From Antitrichia curtipendula (Eukaryota; Streptophyta; Bryopsida; Hypnales; Leucodontaceae), in the NCBI GenBank assembly GCA_951230915.1, contig OX579639.1:11098001-11162000 (forward strand): a stretch of 64,000 nucleotides of DNA, read 5' to 3'. Positions within the stretch are counted from its first letter, which is position 1. Each line of letters begins with the position of its first letter. Below, piece by piece: positions 1 to 12,880 of this stretch. The notes beneath the pieces are model-generated. The model was not told the origin of the DNA. It searched no databases and saw only the letters and a list, made by a program, of their open reading frames with translations. Made by a program: the position numbers and the translations under genes.

Positions 1-239
1 TAGTTTCGAGCCTTCCATGGTTTTGTGCAAGAAAATGGGATGTGGGATAATATTCATATGACTTGGTCATGTGGCTGTTATATAGACATTTTGAGAAATT
101 ATTTAAGAGTTGCACCTTGGTGATTAGGCCCAACAATTTGGGACTCTCAACCCACAACGTGAACTCCCTCAATCAACTTTAGTGTAGATCCTGTTATCAC
201 TAGTGGTCCCTCGTCCGGTTATAGGCTCGTATACCCTAA
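1..239. other. Intergenic, no gene seen
   Basis: AT-rich sequence with no long open frame, no recognisable repeat end and no RNA gene that I can support. Confidence 0.4.
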
Positions 240-432
240 TGGATGGGTGCATCCTGCTGATGGCAGGCCTACTTGGTTGTACTGTTCAATGACCTTGCTG
301 CGCGCGTGGCAGCAGACGCGGATTTTGGCGATGGCTCCCGCTTCCCACACGCAGCCCGAATCTTCCAGCAACCCTCGCAGACGTCAGCGGAGCCAGATGG
401 AGAGTGACTCTGATTGTATGCAACATTCTTGA
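240..432 (+). other. GC-rich island with 61-codon open frame, unrecognised
   Basis: This short island is clearly richer in G+C than its surroundings. It holds an open frame from 247 to 432 rich in Arg, Ser, Gln and Pro. I recognise no family. It could be the last exon of a gene that starts left of the window or a relic of one; no convincing splice acceptor or polyadenylation signal decides this. Treat it as a composition anomaly, not a called gene. Confidence 0.2.
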
Positions 433-3400
433 TACAAGAGCATTTTCATCCTTTAGGGTGTAGACCTTTTTCTTAGGAACGTGTGGGATAGATTATTTTA
501 ATCGGTAATTTATCGAAAAACATGTGAGGTACGGCGTTGGGTTAGTCTTTGCAGGTGGAGTAATCAAGCAGAGCGTGGTCTTTGAAAGGTTAATCTAGTC
601 GAAATGTTCGAGAGATTTTCTGGAGGACTGTAAGGATGGGGACTTCTCTGCAAGCGTGAAGATGATGAATTCTGTATAGTGAATTTTCTGGCCTCTAGAA
701 ATCTTATGTAGTGGAATACGTTCACGAAATTGAGATCCTTGTGGATTGGAGATATTGCACACTTTATGCGCACTGCATTCGATTCACCCTATGTTTTGTT
801 TCTGAATTACGTTTCATAGTGTTCAATTGCTGGTTCTCAACTTTACCTTTGTCCGTAGTTGCCATACCAAGGCATAAACACACTTTCATGAGAGATGGAG
901 AGGGAGCCCTGCTCTATCAGTTGGGCCTACTACTTTGCTAAGTGTTATTGGCCTCGTTATTTGAAGTTTTTGAAGCTGTTAGTGCCACATAGTTTATTGA
1001 TTAGCTCCTCTACTATATAAGGTAAGGTATGAGCATCTTATATCATCTGTACTGTGAACTATGAGCTTGAAAGGGAGAGGAAGGGATGAAAAACTGTCTA
1101 GGAGTCCTTAACCCCTACACGTCCAGAGTCTTCTCCAAAATTGACGATTTGGGAAAAATCGTTATAAAGTACTATTTGGAAGAATATTTTGGAATTGACA
1201 TGCAAATGAAAGTTGTAGGTTTTGAAATTTAGATTCCATTTGTATGGTTAGATTCACTAATGCTATCACTATAGTAATGGTATCACCAATACTTTTCTAT
1301 GAATTTTGAAAGGGAAATTTTAAAATTCCTTCAAAATTTGATAAGAAGCAAAATATTATCATTTTTGGAGTAAAGCTTGTTGAAATGGATTTGAAAGGAG
1401 GTTCTTTAGGCATGGTGTTTTTTTAGAATTTTTTGTGTGTTTTACATCTATGATCTCATTTTTGCAAATTGATTTTTGCACTAGAGTCAATGCAATTTTG
1501 GCTTGGTCAAACACTTGACATACTTCCACATTTGTAATTTTAGAAAAATATGTATTCTAGTAACACCAAATCCTACCAATAGATAGGACAAGAACTTGAT
1601 AAAATATGTCCACAAATTAGGATGACTTTCGTCCAAGTAGTAATGAGTAAGAAACAAGAATAGGAATTTGTTCATCATCCAAAAATTAGATGTCAAAGTG
1701 CTCTAGGATTACAGCTCTCTAATGGAATTGGCAGTTGTTTTATAACTTTTAAACCTTCTTGGAATTGGTAACAAATTTTAGAAGTTGAAATGTAGAGGTC
1801 ACTAAAAGTGTACCACTCTTTGAAATGTGTAGTATTTGTACATTGTTGATGCATTAAAGAGTGCAATATGGACCTTTATGTTAGTGGATGCTTTTAGAGC
1901 TTAACATAGAAGCACCCATTTAAGTCCATGTATCCATTGATTGATTGTAGAGTTCCCTTAAAGTGCCCTCCAATGGATGTTCTTACAAAACAATTTGAAG
2001 ATTCATTAGACTTGAAAGTGGTTATAAAATACTGACTTTAGAGCTCTAAATATGTGGTTGGTTGTACATAGCATGGCACCTTCTAACATGCAAAGAAGAC
2101 ATGGTAAAGAAAGGATGGAATTAAATATGATTTCTACAAACATTCCAACGGCAAATTTACAATAACAAGCCATGGTGGAGAACATAAAAAAATTTCTATT
2201 CACAAACATAAATTCATCAAAAACAATACATTAAATGATTTCTTGCCTCTAGGGAGGGCTATGAGTTCCCTAGGATTTTCAGCCCTCGGAACTGCATTGC
2301 AGCAGTTGCCTTACATGGCACAGAGATTGCCATGTCATATTATTATTTTATTTTTTCATCTTTTTTTTCATTTTATAAAGAAAAAAATTAGAATTTTTGA
2401 CAGTGGCGTTCTTTAACTGCCGGGGGATTAATGCCGGAAACGGGCTTGAAACGGCCCTCCCAGACTCCCAAATCTCATCTAGTGGAAGGAATTGACAACA
2501 ACATTTAAATGCCATGCAAGAAATAACAAGGTCTTTTTGTAAATCTATAGTAGACATAAAGTTTTGGTCAGATATTGCAATGGAAAAAATGAAGCAATTA
2601 TTTTGGCACTAAGGTATAAGTTCTATTTGCTAAACCTTGTATAGTAAAGTAGTTTCCATCATTGAATTATACAAAATATGAAATCAATCAGGAATTTTGA
2701 ATTAAATGGAGTTAAATATATACTTACTAAATTCTCAATGTTGTAAACTTCGCAACTCCTTCAAACATATTGGATCTTCACCTGAGATTAGAAGAGCGTG
2801 TTGAAGTTGACTTCTACTCGAAAAATCACACCACGAACAAACTAGCCCACAAACTAGTAAGTCTCCCTTCAATGAATGTACACTGATATAAGGCTCATTC
2901 AATCCAGTTTTTTTTAATCCAAAGTCATACCATAATACACATTTTTCTAGCACCAAGAAAAAAAAAGAAAAAAAGGGCCAAAGAAGACATTACAAATCCT
3001 TTGGAAAACTTCAAGGAGGCCTCAAGATGGGGAAAACATTTTTTCATCTAACTTTTTTTAGATGAGTTGCTTGAACTCATTTTCAATACATAATGTTTGG
3101 TTTTCTCTCTTTGTGATATTTTTTTACTTTCCTATGTAAAAAAATGACAAATCACCGGATCACCGACTAGTGTATTTTGGCAATTTTTACTCTTTTCTTT
3201 TGATCTAAAATCTAATCACAAAAACTTAAATCCAACCAATTGGGATATTTAAAACATTTCTAAATTTTTATATTTGATTGCAATTTGAACTTATGGCCAA
3301 TAACAATGGAGTGTCAATGATGCTTTGGTTTTAGAATGATATAATAATTGATTTGCACCAATATGTTCTACATTATAATTGTCATGAGTTGTAGTGGTTG

Positions 3401-3439
3401 ATGCACTAATTCATGATAGGATATATACTAATTATCTAA
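433..3439. other. Long gene-free AT-rich stretch
   Basis: Only short chance frames are seen. There are poly-A/poly-T runs, and no inverted terminal repeat that I can pair confidently. Around 2255-2470 there is a locally GC-rich patch with short GGGAGGGC / GCCCTCCC inverted motifs that could be a decayed small element. Confidence 0.35.
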
Positions 3440-5275
3440 ACCTTTAGTTAGGTTGATTGTTTTGCTTTGTTTGATATGCCGAGACCTAAAACACTGTGAG
3501 TCCAATGGCAACATTCTTGGTCCCGTTGGAAAGCTCTTCATGAGGATGGATGCACATGCTTTTTTTTGTGGTGTTTGGGCCTATAGTGTAAATTTTATTG
3601 AATTTTGAAGTACTTATGAATTAAAAATTGAATTAAATTGTCTTTTATTTTGGAAAAAACTAACTTTCACATTGCATGTCCAAACACCACAAAACAAAGT
3701 CATTGCTTTCCTTTGTCAGCATTGATTGTGGCAATAGCACAAAGTATACTAGTCTATACTTTAAGTTAGGATGTCTGTTTTATTTTATTTGATGCAGTGA
3801 GATCTCCTAAATTATGAGTTTCCAGGTTGTGTTCTTGGTACTTTTGGAAAGCTCTTTATAAGGAACACTGCACAAGCTTTGTTTCATGGCATTTGGACCT
3901 ATGGTATGAAAGATATTGAATATTGAATTTTTCATGAATTAATAACTAGAAAATCCATCCATTAAGATAGGATGTTTATTTGTTTGTTTGTTATGGTGAG
4001 ATCTGTTGGACCATGCATCTCTTGCTCGCGTTTTTATTACTATAGGAAAGCCCTTGGCAAGGAGGGGTGCATGGGCTTTGTTTCGTGACACTTGGATCTA
4101 TGACATAAAAGATATTTAATTTCAAAGTTTTTATGAGTAAAAAAATTAGAAAAATAATTTTATTTTACTTATGACTACGGCAATGGTGCAAGGTACACTA
4201 GTTTTACATTAAGTTAGGTTGTTTGTTTTGTTTGTTACAGTGAGATCTTGCGAATTATGCGTCTTCTGGTTATGTTCTAGATATTGTTGGAAAGCTCTTT
4301 GCAATGAGGGGTGTACGGGCTTTGTTTTGTAGCGTTTTGACTTATAGAAGAAAAGATATTGAATTTTGATTTTTTATGAATTAAAAAATTAGAAATTATT
4401 TTTTATCTTATTTTATTATATTGTGGCAATGGCATAAGGCAAACTAATACTACTTCCGTCCCAAAATGATCTTCATATTGGACACAATGTTCCAGATTAA
4501 GGCTAAAAATAACATTTTAGAGATCTATTTCACACTATAAGTAGAGTTTGCTATACTCTTAGCGTCCAAGAAACTTTATGTTTTAGAGCCTTTTTTGAAT
4601 TGTAGTTTTGGAGTATTGAAGAGTATAGTTTTGGGGGCATTTTCAAAGAGCACCATTGGACTGATAATTATTGACTGTAAAGTTTTTATTTTAGGAGAAT
4701 TTAGTAAATGCCTAAGATTATGTTTTGAACTCTACTTTGCTTCCCAAAGCGTCATCTCCTTCAATTGGGAAATACTCAAAGGATGCAAAAAATATGAACA
4801 AACAATGTTGATTGGTCCCTCCAATCATTTCATTTGTCTTTTGATTGATGATTGCATGGATGAAGGAAAAACTACTACTCTAAAATTATTTTACTAGTTC
4901 AATAAAACAATCGAAAGCCAAATTTGACCTATTCCAATGTCACAAAGTGCAATAAGAAGATCATTTTGGGACAAAAAATTAAAGCCAATAGGAAGATCAT
5001 TATGGGACGGAAGGACTACTTGATTATGATTAGTGAGGTTTCTTCAAAATAGACTAGTTTGCCATGTGCTGTAAGTCACTCCTTACCACAATAAAAATAA
5101 AAATAAAGGTAAATCTTCTAATTTTTTAATTCCTAAAACTTCAAAATTCAATGAATTTCACACCATAGGTCTAAATGTCACGAAACAAAGCCTATGTACC
5201 CTTCTTTCCTACTCAAAACGTGACCGGGAGACACATAGTCCAAAAGATCTCACCATAACAAACAAACTAAACTAA
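3440..5275. repeat. Four tandem ~200-300 bp repeats plus an inverted copy
   Basis: Diverged units start near 3448, 3762, 3963 and 4209. Each carries the same succession: a T/G-rich 'gttaggttgtttgtttt'-type start, 'gtgagatct', 'ggaaagctctt', 'gcttTGTTTcgtg' and a closing 'gaattaaaaaattagaaa'. A fifth copy lies inverted at about 5095-5275, so the block is a large imperfect inverted repeat. A separate Stowaway-like element occupies the loop. No coding capacity is seen. This could be a decayed foldback transposon or a local duplication. Confidence 0.65.
4448..5018. mobile_element. Stowaway/mariner-like non-autonomous element (~570 bp)
   Basis: The left end reads TA then CTACTTCCGTCCCAAAATGA; the right end carries the complement (TCATTATGGGACGGAAG). 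The 'CTNCTTCCGTCCCA' terminus with a TA flank is characteristic of plant Stowaway elements of the Tc1/mariner superfamily. The interior has only a chance 100-codon frame with no transposase motif. It lies between the tandem repeats and their inverted copy, so it probably inserted later. Confidence 0.75.
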
Positions 5276-6050
5276 ACAAACAAATAAACAAAATAAACAA
5301 GTGCTTTTCAAGTAAGGAATGGAACAAACTATCTCAAGATGAAGGATTTGTACACTGGAGTTAGATGGTTCTGCTTGGATGACTAGTGCATTCAACTTAG
5401 GCAACTCCCAAATGAAGACAAGTGTGTTGAAATTTGGAACTAGAAAATTCCAAGTAGAGGATGGAGATTGATAAGATGTCCACATGAACTTCGAAACTAC
5501 ATTTAGTTGTCATTTTTTATTCTATTTATTTATGCACATCAACTTATAGATGAGTGAACATAGACAAAAAAAAATGCCTTGTAGGTGGGGTTTTTTGAGC
5601 AAATTTTTGCTGAAAAGTGATACAAAAGTTTGCTTTAAAGGATGAAATTGCAAAATGCTACCAAATTGTGGGACAATTTCACTCTAATTTGGATGGATGT
5701 ACATTCTTTTGGATGAGTAACAAAACTTTCATCCTTATACTACAAAATTCATCCATTTTGAGGATGTAAATAGCTTCATCACTCCACTCATGATGGCTTT
5801 CTGCACTGCCTAAAATAAATGGAAAAAAACAAAACCCTGGTGTCTTGTCCACAAGGAAGTCATTGAATTGATCAACTAAAAATAACAGCCTGCCTGCAAC
5901 CCACAAAGTGACTGGCCAGTCAATTCCTGAAGGCGCGGAATTAGAACCTGATCAGACGCACGTCTCCCATGTGTCCAACATATCACTCATCTATACCTCA
6001 TCCATACCAGGGATGAATGCGCTTTCTTTTCATCCAAGTCGCGGATGAAA
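5276..6050. other. Intergenic; likely upstream region of the Yippee gene
   Basis: No open frame or element end is supported. G+C rises from about 5900 onward, which fits the promoter side of the gene that follows. No TATA box is clear enough to call. Confidence 0.35.
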
Positions 6051-6059
6051 TAACACTCT

Positions 6060-6295
6060 CTCTGGCTCTGTCTGTCTCTCTCTCTCTCAGAAGGCCTCGC
6101 CATTTCCCAAAGAGGGACCGCAGGGAAGCCATTGCCATTGCTTTTCCTTGTTTGCGTGTGCTTGCTTGAGTTCCAGGAATGGTGGTGGTGACGCTGCTTC
6201 TGCTGCTGCAATTGGAGAAGAGAGCCTGATTGTTCTTGTTGTCCTCCTCCTCCTGCTGTTGTTGTTGCTGCTGCTGCTGCTGCTACTAACTTACC
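6060..6295 (+). repeat. CT and CTG/TTG microsatellites in presumed 5' leader
   Basis: A CT-dinucleotide run (about 6065-6090) is followed by TGCTGC/CTCCTC/CTG repeats (about 6195-6290). CT-rich tracts near transcription starts are common in plant leaders. An open frame through the CTG tract would encode mostly leucine and I regard it as chance. The leader exon may end near 6302 (CCG/GTTAGG), giving a leader intron to the acceptor TTTTCTGCAG ending at 7396. Confidence 0.5.
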
Positions 6296-7396
6296 GCCAT
6301 CCGGTTAGGCTCATTTACTCTGTTTTTTTTCTTCCATTTTTATCACTTGTTGCGCGTCTTCTATTTTTTTTCTCTCACGTGGTGTTTTTTTCTGTGTTTT
6401 AGGGTTGGTGCACCATGTGTTTGTCGATTATTTCGAGTCTATGGCGTTTCAGGACTGAATTGGTCATTGTTTCGGTCATTTTTCGTGTTTTCTTCTTTGT
6501 CTTTTCCTGTAGGGTCGTCGGTTTTTTTATGTTTGGTGCCTGTGTTGGTTCAATTGCGTTCGTCGAGGATGGTGCTATTCAGGGTTCCTGTTGGATTTGC
6601 TGTGTCGAGGATGTTTTTGTCAATTGGTGGTGTGCTGAGGTTTCGGATGCTAGGAGACGGTATTGTTGGTGATACCCATCTCAATTGTCCTCGTGGGAGA
6701 CTGGCAATCCTAATGCTGTCGACTGCAATTCGAAGGGCACCAGGTGGTTAGAAAAGTCCGTTTTCTCGAAGGTGTCCTTGCCCTTGAGTTCCGCTTCGTG
6801 CGTGTGCGTTCAGATAAACCACTCGTGTCTGCATCGTTTACTCCGTTTTGTGTCCCCCATCTGAATTTTGAGCAGTTTCTGGAAGCGAATGAGCAATGGG
6901 AAACGGTCGGAAATGAGGACCCAGTCAGTCGGCGTTTCATTTGATGCAATGCATATTTGATAACATTCTTGAAAGGATCTCGAAGCACCTTGGGCCGGCC
7001 TGCTAAGTCAAGGCCGTCAAGATGCTCCGATCCTGTGACATTTTGACACACATCTTCTTGCATGCTTAGTTCAAGAGTTTTGGAAAAGGAATCCCCTTAG
7101 GCCGATCTTTCCAATCGCTTGTGGATTGACACATGTGAGCAAGCAGAAGTAGAATGCTCTTGCGCACCTTTCTCAGACATATTGATTGAATTTAAATCAT
7201 GTATTGTTTTCCAATTGACAATTGGTTGGGCAACTTACGAATGACATATCAGGATTGAAGGGTTATTTAGAGAATATCGTATGACTGAAATCACGGATTA
7301 GGGATCCATATCGTGTGATAGATTTCTCTTCATCTCTGACGCTTGCTTGTTTGATTGATGGACTTTGCTATGCATGCTGTCTTCTTTTTTCTGCAG

Positions 7397-7713
7397 CTGC
7401 TCGTAGGGAATGGCGGTTGTATTACATGAGGGAAAGCATTTTGGTTTCAGATGTCAAAGGATTCCATTTCCACCTCTTCGTGGAACTGAACTTGCGATGC
7501 TATGCCGTTACTGTGCATCTTGTGGAAGTGTCTTTAAAGTAGTGTTGTTCGTGAATGCAGGTACCATAATCAGTGCATGTTGTACAGATGGCAAGGTGAC
7601 ACATGGGCTCTTGGATGTGCTCCCTGCTGAACCGATTACGAAGGAGATAACAATAAAACAATTACGCTGCAATTTGGGACTGGAGTTGAGCGGAGGAGCA
7701 AGAGAGTTGAAGT
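7397..7713 (+). other. Presumed 5' UTR part of Yippee exon
   Basis: A strong polypyrimidine tract with TTTTCTGCAG ends at 7396, so the exon carrying the Yippee start probably begins at 7397. A second AG/GT-like site (GAATGCAG/GTACC) lies near 7560. Open frames here are out of phase with the Yippee start and share no family signature. Confidence 0.45.
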
Positions 7714-9403
7714 ATGGGCAGATTATACTTGATACAGCTGGATGGCCGTGTGTATAGTTGCAAATTCTGCCGTAGTCATCTGGCTCAATCCGATGAGCTC
7801 GTCTCCAGGGTAATGCCACAGCTTTCTAATATTTAGTTTTTCAATTTTGGGAAAAAAAAGTCTTAGCTTGTAACTCGAAGCAGTTACAGTTTCTATTTGT
7901 ATAGGATTGAATGAATTTGCATATACTCTATCGTGGTTTCTTTCGCGTCTTTTGAATCCTTTTGAAGGCATTGAATCGGTCTTTATGGTTCTATCTATGC
8001 TTGTTGTAGTATCTGGTAACTTAATGACTGATTAAACTGACATCTGGTCAATTTCTAACAAGCCCACTTGGTTTGCTCCATGTGTAGGCATTCCACTGTC
8101 GTCATGGGAAGGCGTACCTATTCAATACAGTGTAATTTCCCCAGCCTGACTGGGTGTCTTGTCTCGCTTGTTGTATTTGTAAATTGAGGTTCCTTGACCC
8201 TTTCTAAGAATGCCCAATCATCCTTGACCCTTACCCGATGTACGAGGTGAAGTAATGCTGAATGTAATAACCCGGTCAGGGCCCAGCTTTCGTGGTTTTA
8301 AAATGACTCATTGTATTGACTGTATCGTTAAAGACCAATTCAGAGGGGGTCAAACTTGAATGATCACTGCATGTGTTGGTCAAAAAGTACATAGAATTGA
8401 ACCAAGAAGACTCCCTATATGGTCTTGTCAAAACTGCTAGGAAAGCTTGAGGTCCAATTCTGGCCTCCTGGTTTTGGGGAGTTAAGCCGAGTCCCTCCAT
8501 TTCTGACGCGAATGGACCCTTTTAGTTGAATATCTCTCAATGACAATGTGGATGTTCACATTGTCTCCCGAGTCGTTTCTGGACTTGCACATTAGAATAG
8601 GCTTCTGAGTCTCCTTGTCGTTCTTGAATATCCAGGGTGAATGTCTCACTGGGGCCGCAGGAAGATCGTTTGATGACAACCGGCAAGCACACCGTGGCTG
8701 ACATCTGCTGCAACTCTTGCCAGCAGGTTGTGGGCTGGAAATATGTAAGCATTTCTTATCCTCATTCCCAACTGCGGTGCTGCGGGCTTGATTATTCACT
8801 ATTGAGATTTCAGTCAGTCCCTTATTTGATGGAAACTTTTTAGGAGCTTGCCCAGTCCGGTTAGTCATGGATTTCGTCTTCCTTCGCGTTTTTTTCTGAG
8901 TCCATTGATGTGGATGTTTGAGCAGGAATTGGCGTTTGAGAAAAGTCAGAAGTACAAAGAGGGAAAGTTTATTCTTGAACGGTATGTTGTTCTTTTGCAC
9001 CGAAATACAATTCTGGTGTTTAAAACTGAGTGTTGCATGTAGGTTTGAAAACTTGTTCATGGACTTGGTAATGGCCATGGAGGTTGTTTTATGAATAACA
9101 GTTTGCACGGCATCACCTGCTGTGCTTCTTAGCTGCTTGGTTTGTCGGATCTTGCAATGCAACTCTGGTCGCCGTGGCCAAGATTAACATTACTGCACGT
9201 AATACAAATGGTATCTTTTACTTGCATCCAATGTCTGGTCCTTCACAAATAAATTTGTGGTACCTAATCTACAAAATCCAAGCTTAAGATCCTAAAGAAC
9301 ATATTATGTTTGACGATGATCCAGGGCTAAGATGATTGACGGGGACGGGGCGAGCTTCTATTTGGATGCCCATGAAGTGGACAGTGATGCGGATAATGAA
9401 TAA
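7714..9403 (+). CDS. Yippee-like zinc-binding protein, 127 aa, five coding exons
   Basis: Yippee proteins are small, highly conserved eukaryotic proteins that fold round one zinc held by two Cys pairs; animal members localise to nucleus, centrosome or spindle, and the plant role is poorly known. Exons: 7714-7809, 8088-8131, 8636-8744, 8926-8981 and 9325-9403, all with GT/AG borders and consistent phase. The joined protein matches the family spacing throughout: C16-x2-C19, G39, L43, N49, G63, C72-x2-C75, then GWKY (80-83), K94 and E101. Recognisable blocks are [30 protein letters not shown] and [14 protein letters not shown]. The start is the first ATG after an in-frame TGA at 7708. The acidic tail (103-127, ending DADNE) is variable in the family. 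I see no lesion, so it looks functional. The 5' leader probably contains an intron (about 6303-7396). Confidence 0.95.
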
Positions 9404-9574
9404 CACTCAGCTGTACGCGGCCTTGAGCCTGACATACTATAAGGTGGGAGTACAGCACCGTGGTCATGGTGGTTTTATCAAAGGTCAACCTGCCTTCTCC
9501 TTCAGCCCCCTTCAGGACCCCAGTGCTCCAAAGTCCATGAGGACCAGAGAGCTGCGGGGCAGTTTTTTTGTCCA

Positions 9575-9580
9575 AATAAA
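9575..9580 (+). terminator. Candidate polyadenylation signal for the Yippee gene
   Basis: AATAAA lies about 170 bp after the Yippee stop and is followed by AT-rich DNA. Plant signals are degenerate, so this is only a likely position. Confidence 0.4.
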
Positions 9581-9599
9581 CTCTTATTGACCCAAAGTA

Positions 9600-11300
9600 A
9601 TACTTGGTTCTTAAAGGATCAATCTTCCTCTATGGCCAATTGGATGAATTTTAGGTAAATAATATAACTGTATAAAGACATACGCAACTCTGTGCAAAAA
9701 ATTTAAAAAGGGTTTGGGTGTTAAAGGGTTAAAGAATGTGTAGATTGCATCCCTTCCACTCTCCTTTATTTTCTGTATGCAACATACCTGGTTCCAAAGC
9801 TTACAAAATGGCAGATCAGTCAGCTTGTAGTTTGGCTGGTGTGTATGCCTCTTGTACAGACTTGTGAAAGCTGCTGTGGCCCGTTTCATAAGAGCTACTC
9901 TTTTGAATTTAATGTAAATATCTTCTATTCTTGGATGGATGCCTGCGTTAAGGACGAGAGAAAGCTAGGTTTCGCTTGGCATGAGGGCATTTTGTGTGGT
10001 TGCTATATTGGAGCAGTTGTTTTGCTAGGGACTTTGGCACTGTGTTGCTCACTGACCGCCATTTGGGGTTGATCTCATGCTTCGTAGTGTTGTCGAGGTA
10101 TGAGTTTCTCATTGTGCCGCAGTCGTAATTTCGGCACAGAATGTGATTGTACAAAGATTTCTGAATCAAAATTTAATAAGGTGCTTGGACATGTTGCAAA
10201 GAATACAATTGACATTTTCTTATGTAACTTGTATAATCAACATTCAATTCTTACACAATCCCAATCAAGCATATCAAATTTGAATTTCAGAAAACCAAAA
10301 TTCCATTTTGGGTGAAGTTTCAAATGCAATTTTTATGATTTTACATGTTAGTTTATTGAAAACAATTGGTGATGAATTTTCAAAAGTTGGTTGTGGAGAT
10401 ATGTAGGAAACATCTATACACACATCTTTCCTATTCAAAAAACCCTCAAAAGTGATTCAAAATTCACACCAAAGAAAGTTTAATGTTGGGATGTAGCATG
10501 CCCAAATTTCGGAACTTAGATATTTATTTTTAAAGATTCCAAATACATCCAATCAAGGTAAGTCTTGGCTATAAGTGATGTTTGTTTTGATAGGTGGAGC
10601 TTATTTCATTCTTTACCTATCTGAAAAAAATTTAGCAAGCTACTTCATGTTCACAGAAAGATGGAAGACATACAACGCTTGTTACAAGTTTGAAATCTCA
10701 AATGTTGATTGAGGTACTTCTCCCAAAGTCTCATGTAAGGTAGATTATTTTTTAACAAAGTTTGGCAAATTACACAATTGGAAACCCTTGAGTAAACTAC
10801 GCTTCAATACTAGAGACATTAGTGGTAGTCACGGCTTCTCCGAAGTCAAAATTTCGCTGAAGAATGAGGAGCTCAGAAGAGAAACTCGAAGCCAATTAGA
10901 TTCCTGAAATTCTGGAGAAGGTGTGACACCCCTTTTTTGTTGTCTCGAGGAGTGTTAGAATTGGAAAATTGCGTTTGACAGGGATCGTAGGATGAAGCCG
11001 CAGAACACGTAGGCAGTGGATTCCGCACGATGAAGTCACAGACGCGGCAAGCAGGAATGAAGAAACTTTCGCAACTCTCAATATACACCTTCAGAGCAGA
11101 ATAACGAGTGTGGTGAAAACTTTGCATAAACAATATATTCTGTGCTGGAAACTCAACGAGAAGCCAATGCGGAGCCGCCCTGTGCACCTTGTCTGGAGAA
11201 TGCTCCAGCAGTGAACAAGGTGTGACTACCCTTATTGCAAGCCCTTCTCCACACAATGATCAAGGCAAAAGTTGTACATTGTTGGTTTTTTAACTTTCAG
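9600..11300. other. Intergenic, unrecognised
   Basis: No gene is recognised. The patch 10870-11256 is richer in G+C and keeps a 127-codon frame open on the minus strand (His-, Ser- and Cys-rich, no motif that I know). It could be a decayed exon, but it has no homology cue. Confidence 0.3.
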
Positions 11301-11304
11301 TTGG

Positions 11305-11385
11305 AAGTAACTTTAGAATGTGTGCAAGTATACTACGTTTTTAGTTTGCACCAAGTAACTTTAGAATGTGTGCAAGTATACTACG
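11305..11385. repeat. Two direct repeats of 33 bp, period 48
   Basis: The string AAGTAACTTTAGAATGTGTG and the 13 bases after it occur at 11305 and again at 11353, separated by a 15-base spacer. The copies are essentially identical, so the duplication is recent. Confidence 0.8.
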
Positions 11386-11904
11386 ATTGAGTGGCACTTG
11401 GATTGGTGGAAATTACTAGAATAAAATATGCTTTTTAAAGAATATGTTGTTTTTGCACCAAGTATCAGAGAAATGAAATTTTGTCTATTTTCACTGTAAT
11501 GGTAAAAAAGAAGAAAGCATGTGGTTCATGTGTGCAATGCCTACAAGTATTGTGTCCTTCCAAGTGAGGGTGCATATTTGGAGAAAGCTATTGTCTTTTC
11601 CCTCAAAAGAAACAGACGAGTTGCGGTGCACTATAAGAGAAGGCTCGAAAACAGTTCGGGCATTAAGAACCGCCCCTCTAGGAGTGTCCAAAACAGTGCA
11701 CATGGGATGTAGAAATAGAAATTACTTTATGTGGTGAGAAACTACAAACTCATGTGTGTGATTTTAGGCTATTGAACAGGTGACATGGTTCATCATCATG
11801 TGTGATTTTACTCATATTAAAGACTTGAATTTGGTGAGTTCTGCAGAATGACTTTGAAATGTCAAAAAATAGTAAGAAAAATTGCAAAACCACATCTGAG
11901 GCTA

Positions 11905-12440
11905 AACCTCTTTCTATTAAAATGCTTCTCAGTCACTCATAACTTTTTGGATTGATGTGAAATTTTAACCACACAAACTAGACTAGTATGCGCAACTTTT
12001 CCAAAATTTTAAATTAAAATCGGACATTGTATGAAGAAGAAACAAGCAGCCGAAGTTCATTGTAATCCAACAATGTTGGGATTTTAAACTTCGAATTGCT
12101 CCCAAACATTCAAAACATTTTGGATTAACATGAAAATCTTACTACAACAACTAGACTTCAAGGGAAACATAACCCAACAAATTTTATTGAAAAATAACAT
12201 TGGATGAAGAAGATACAAGCCCCCAAAGTTTCAGCCATCAAGTGCAGTTTTGTGGACTCAAATTGAACCTGTGAGCTTTGATTGGCTTCCAAAAAATCGG
12301 TAAATCTTGTATTGATATGAAAATTTTACCACACAAACTAGAAGAGAGAAAGAAAATTTTCCAATAATTTTTATTGAATTCGGACATCATATGCAAAAGT
12401 TACAGCACTCTGAATTGGATTTGAAACTATGTGAAGAAAC
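11905..12440. repeat. Three tandem ~180 bp units related to the interior of a TTAA element
   Basis: The phrase 'ttggattgatRtgaaaatttta' followed by 'ccacacaaactaga' recurs near 11946, 12118 and 12306. Each copy is followed by 'gacattgtatgaagaag'-type sequence and a soft 'aagtt' segment. The same units occur in reverse complement inside the element at 50004-50983. This block lacks the TTAA termini, so it is a fragment or an unbounded expansion of that element's interior. Confidence 0.65.
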
Positions 12441-12880
12441 CCTGGGGTGTTTAGCAATTACAATAAATTTTGATTTACAACCGGGAGTGAATTGAATGGA
12501 AGCGTACAGTGGATCATTCTTAGAATCATTGTATCCATTTAAAGGCATGGTTAGGATCATTCTTAAACTCACTCGCTCCATTCAATGGCATGTTTGATTG
12601 ATTACAGTTGCACCTATGAGCATTAATAGGGACCTATGCACCTTTGACTTTGAAAAATCATATCTTATTCATTTCAAGTCAGAAAATTAAAATTAAAATT
12701 TGTACAGTTGTGTTCCTCATTTCTCTTTCTCCCACAAAAATTAAGAAAAACTTTGGATCCATCCATTTTTGTACAGAGGTCTTTTTTCCCTTAGATGAGC
12801 GCTTTCTGAGCCTTCTATCTTACTGCCTCTAGAGGATTGCAGAGCATAACTAAGTATCAAGTGCTAGCAATGTTAACCCT

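Noticed and set aside
4595..4897. 100-codon frame inside the Stowaway-like element as a transposase
   Set aside because: No DDE signature, no basic helix-turn-helix and a TTG start; typical chance frame in a non-autonomous element.
6148..6751. Open frames of 84-134 codons through the CTG/TTG-rich leader
   Set aside because: Low-complexity Leu/Phe/Val strings from microsatellite and T-rich intron DNA; out of frame with the Yippee coding sequence and without a domain.
10873..11256. 127-codon minus-strand frame as a gene
   Set aside because: Slightly raised G+C but no start context, partner exon or motif; kept only as part of the intergenic description.
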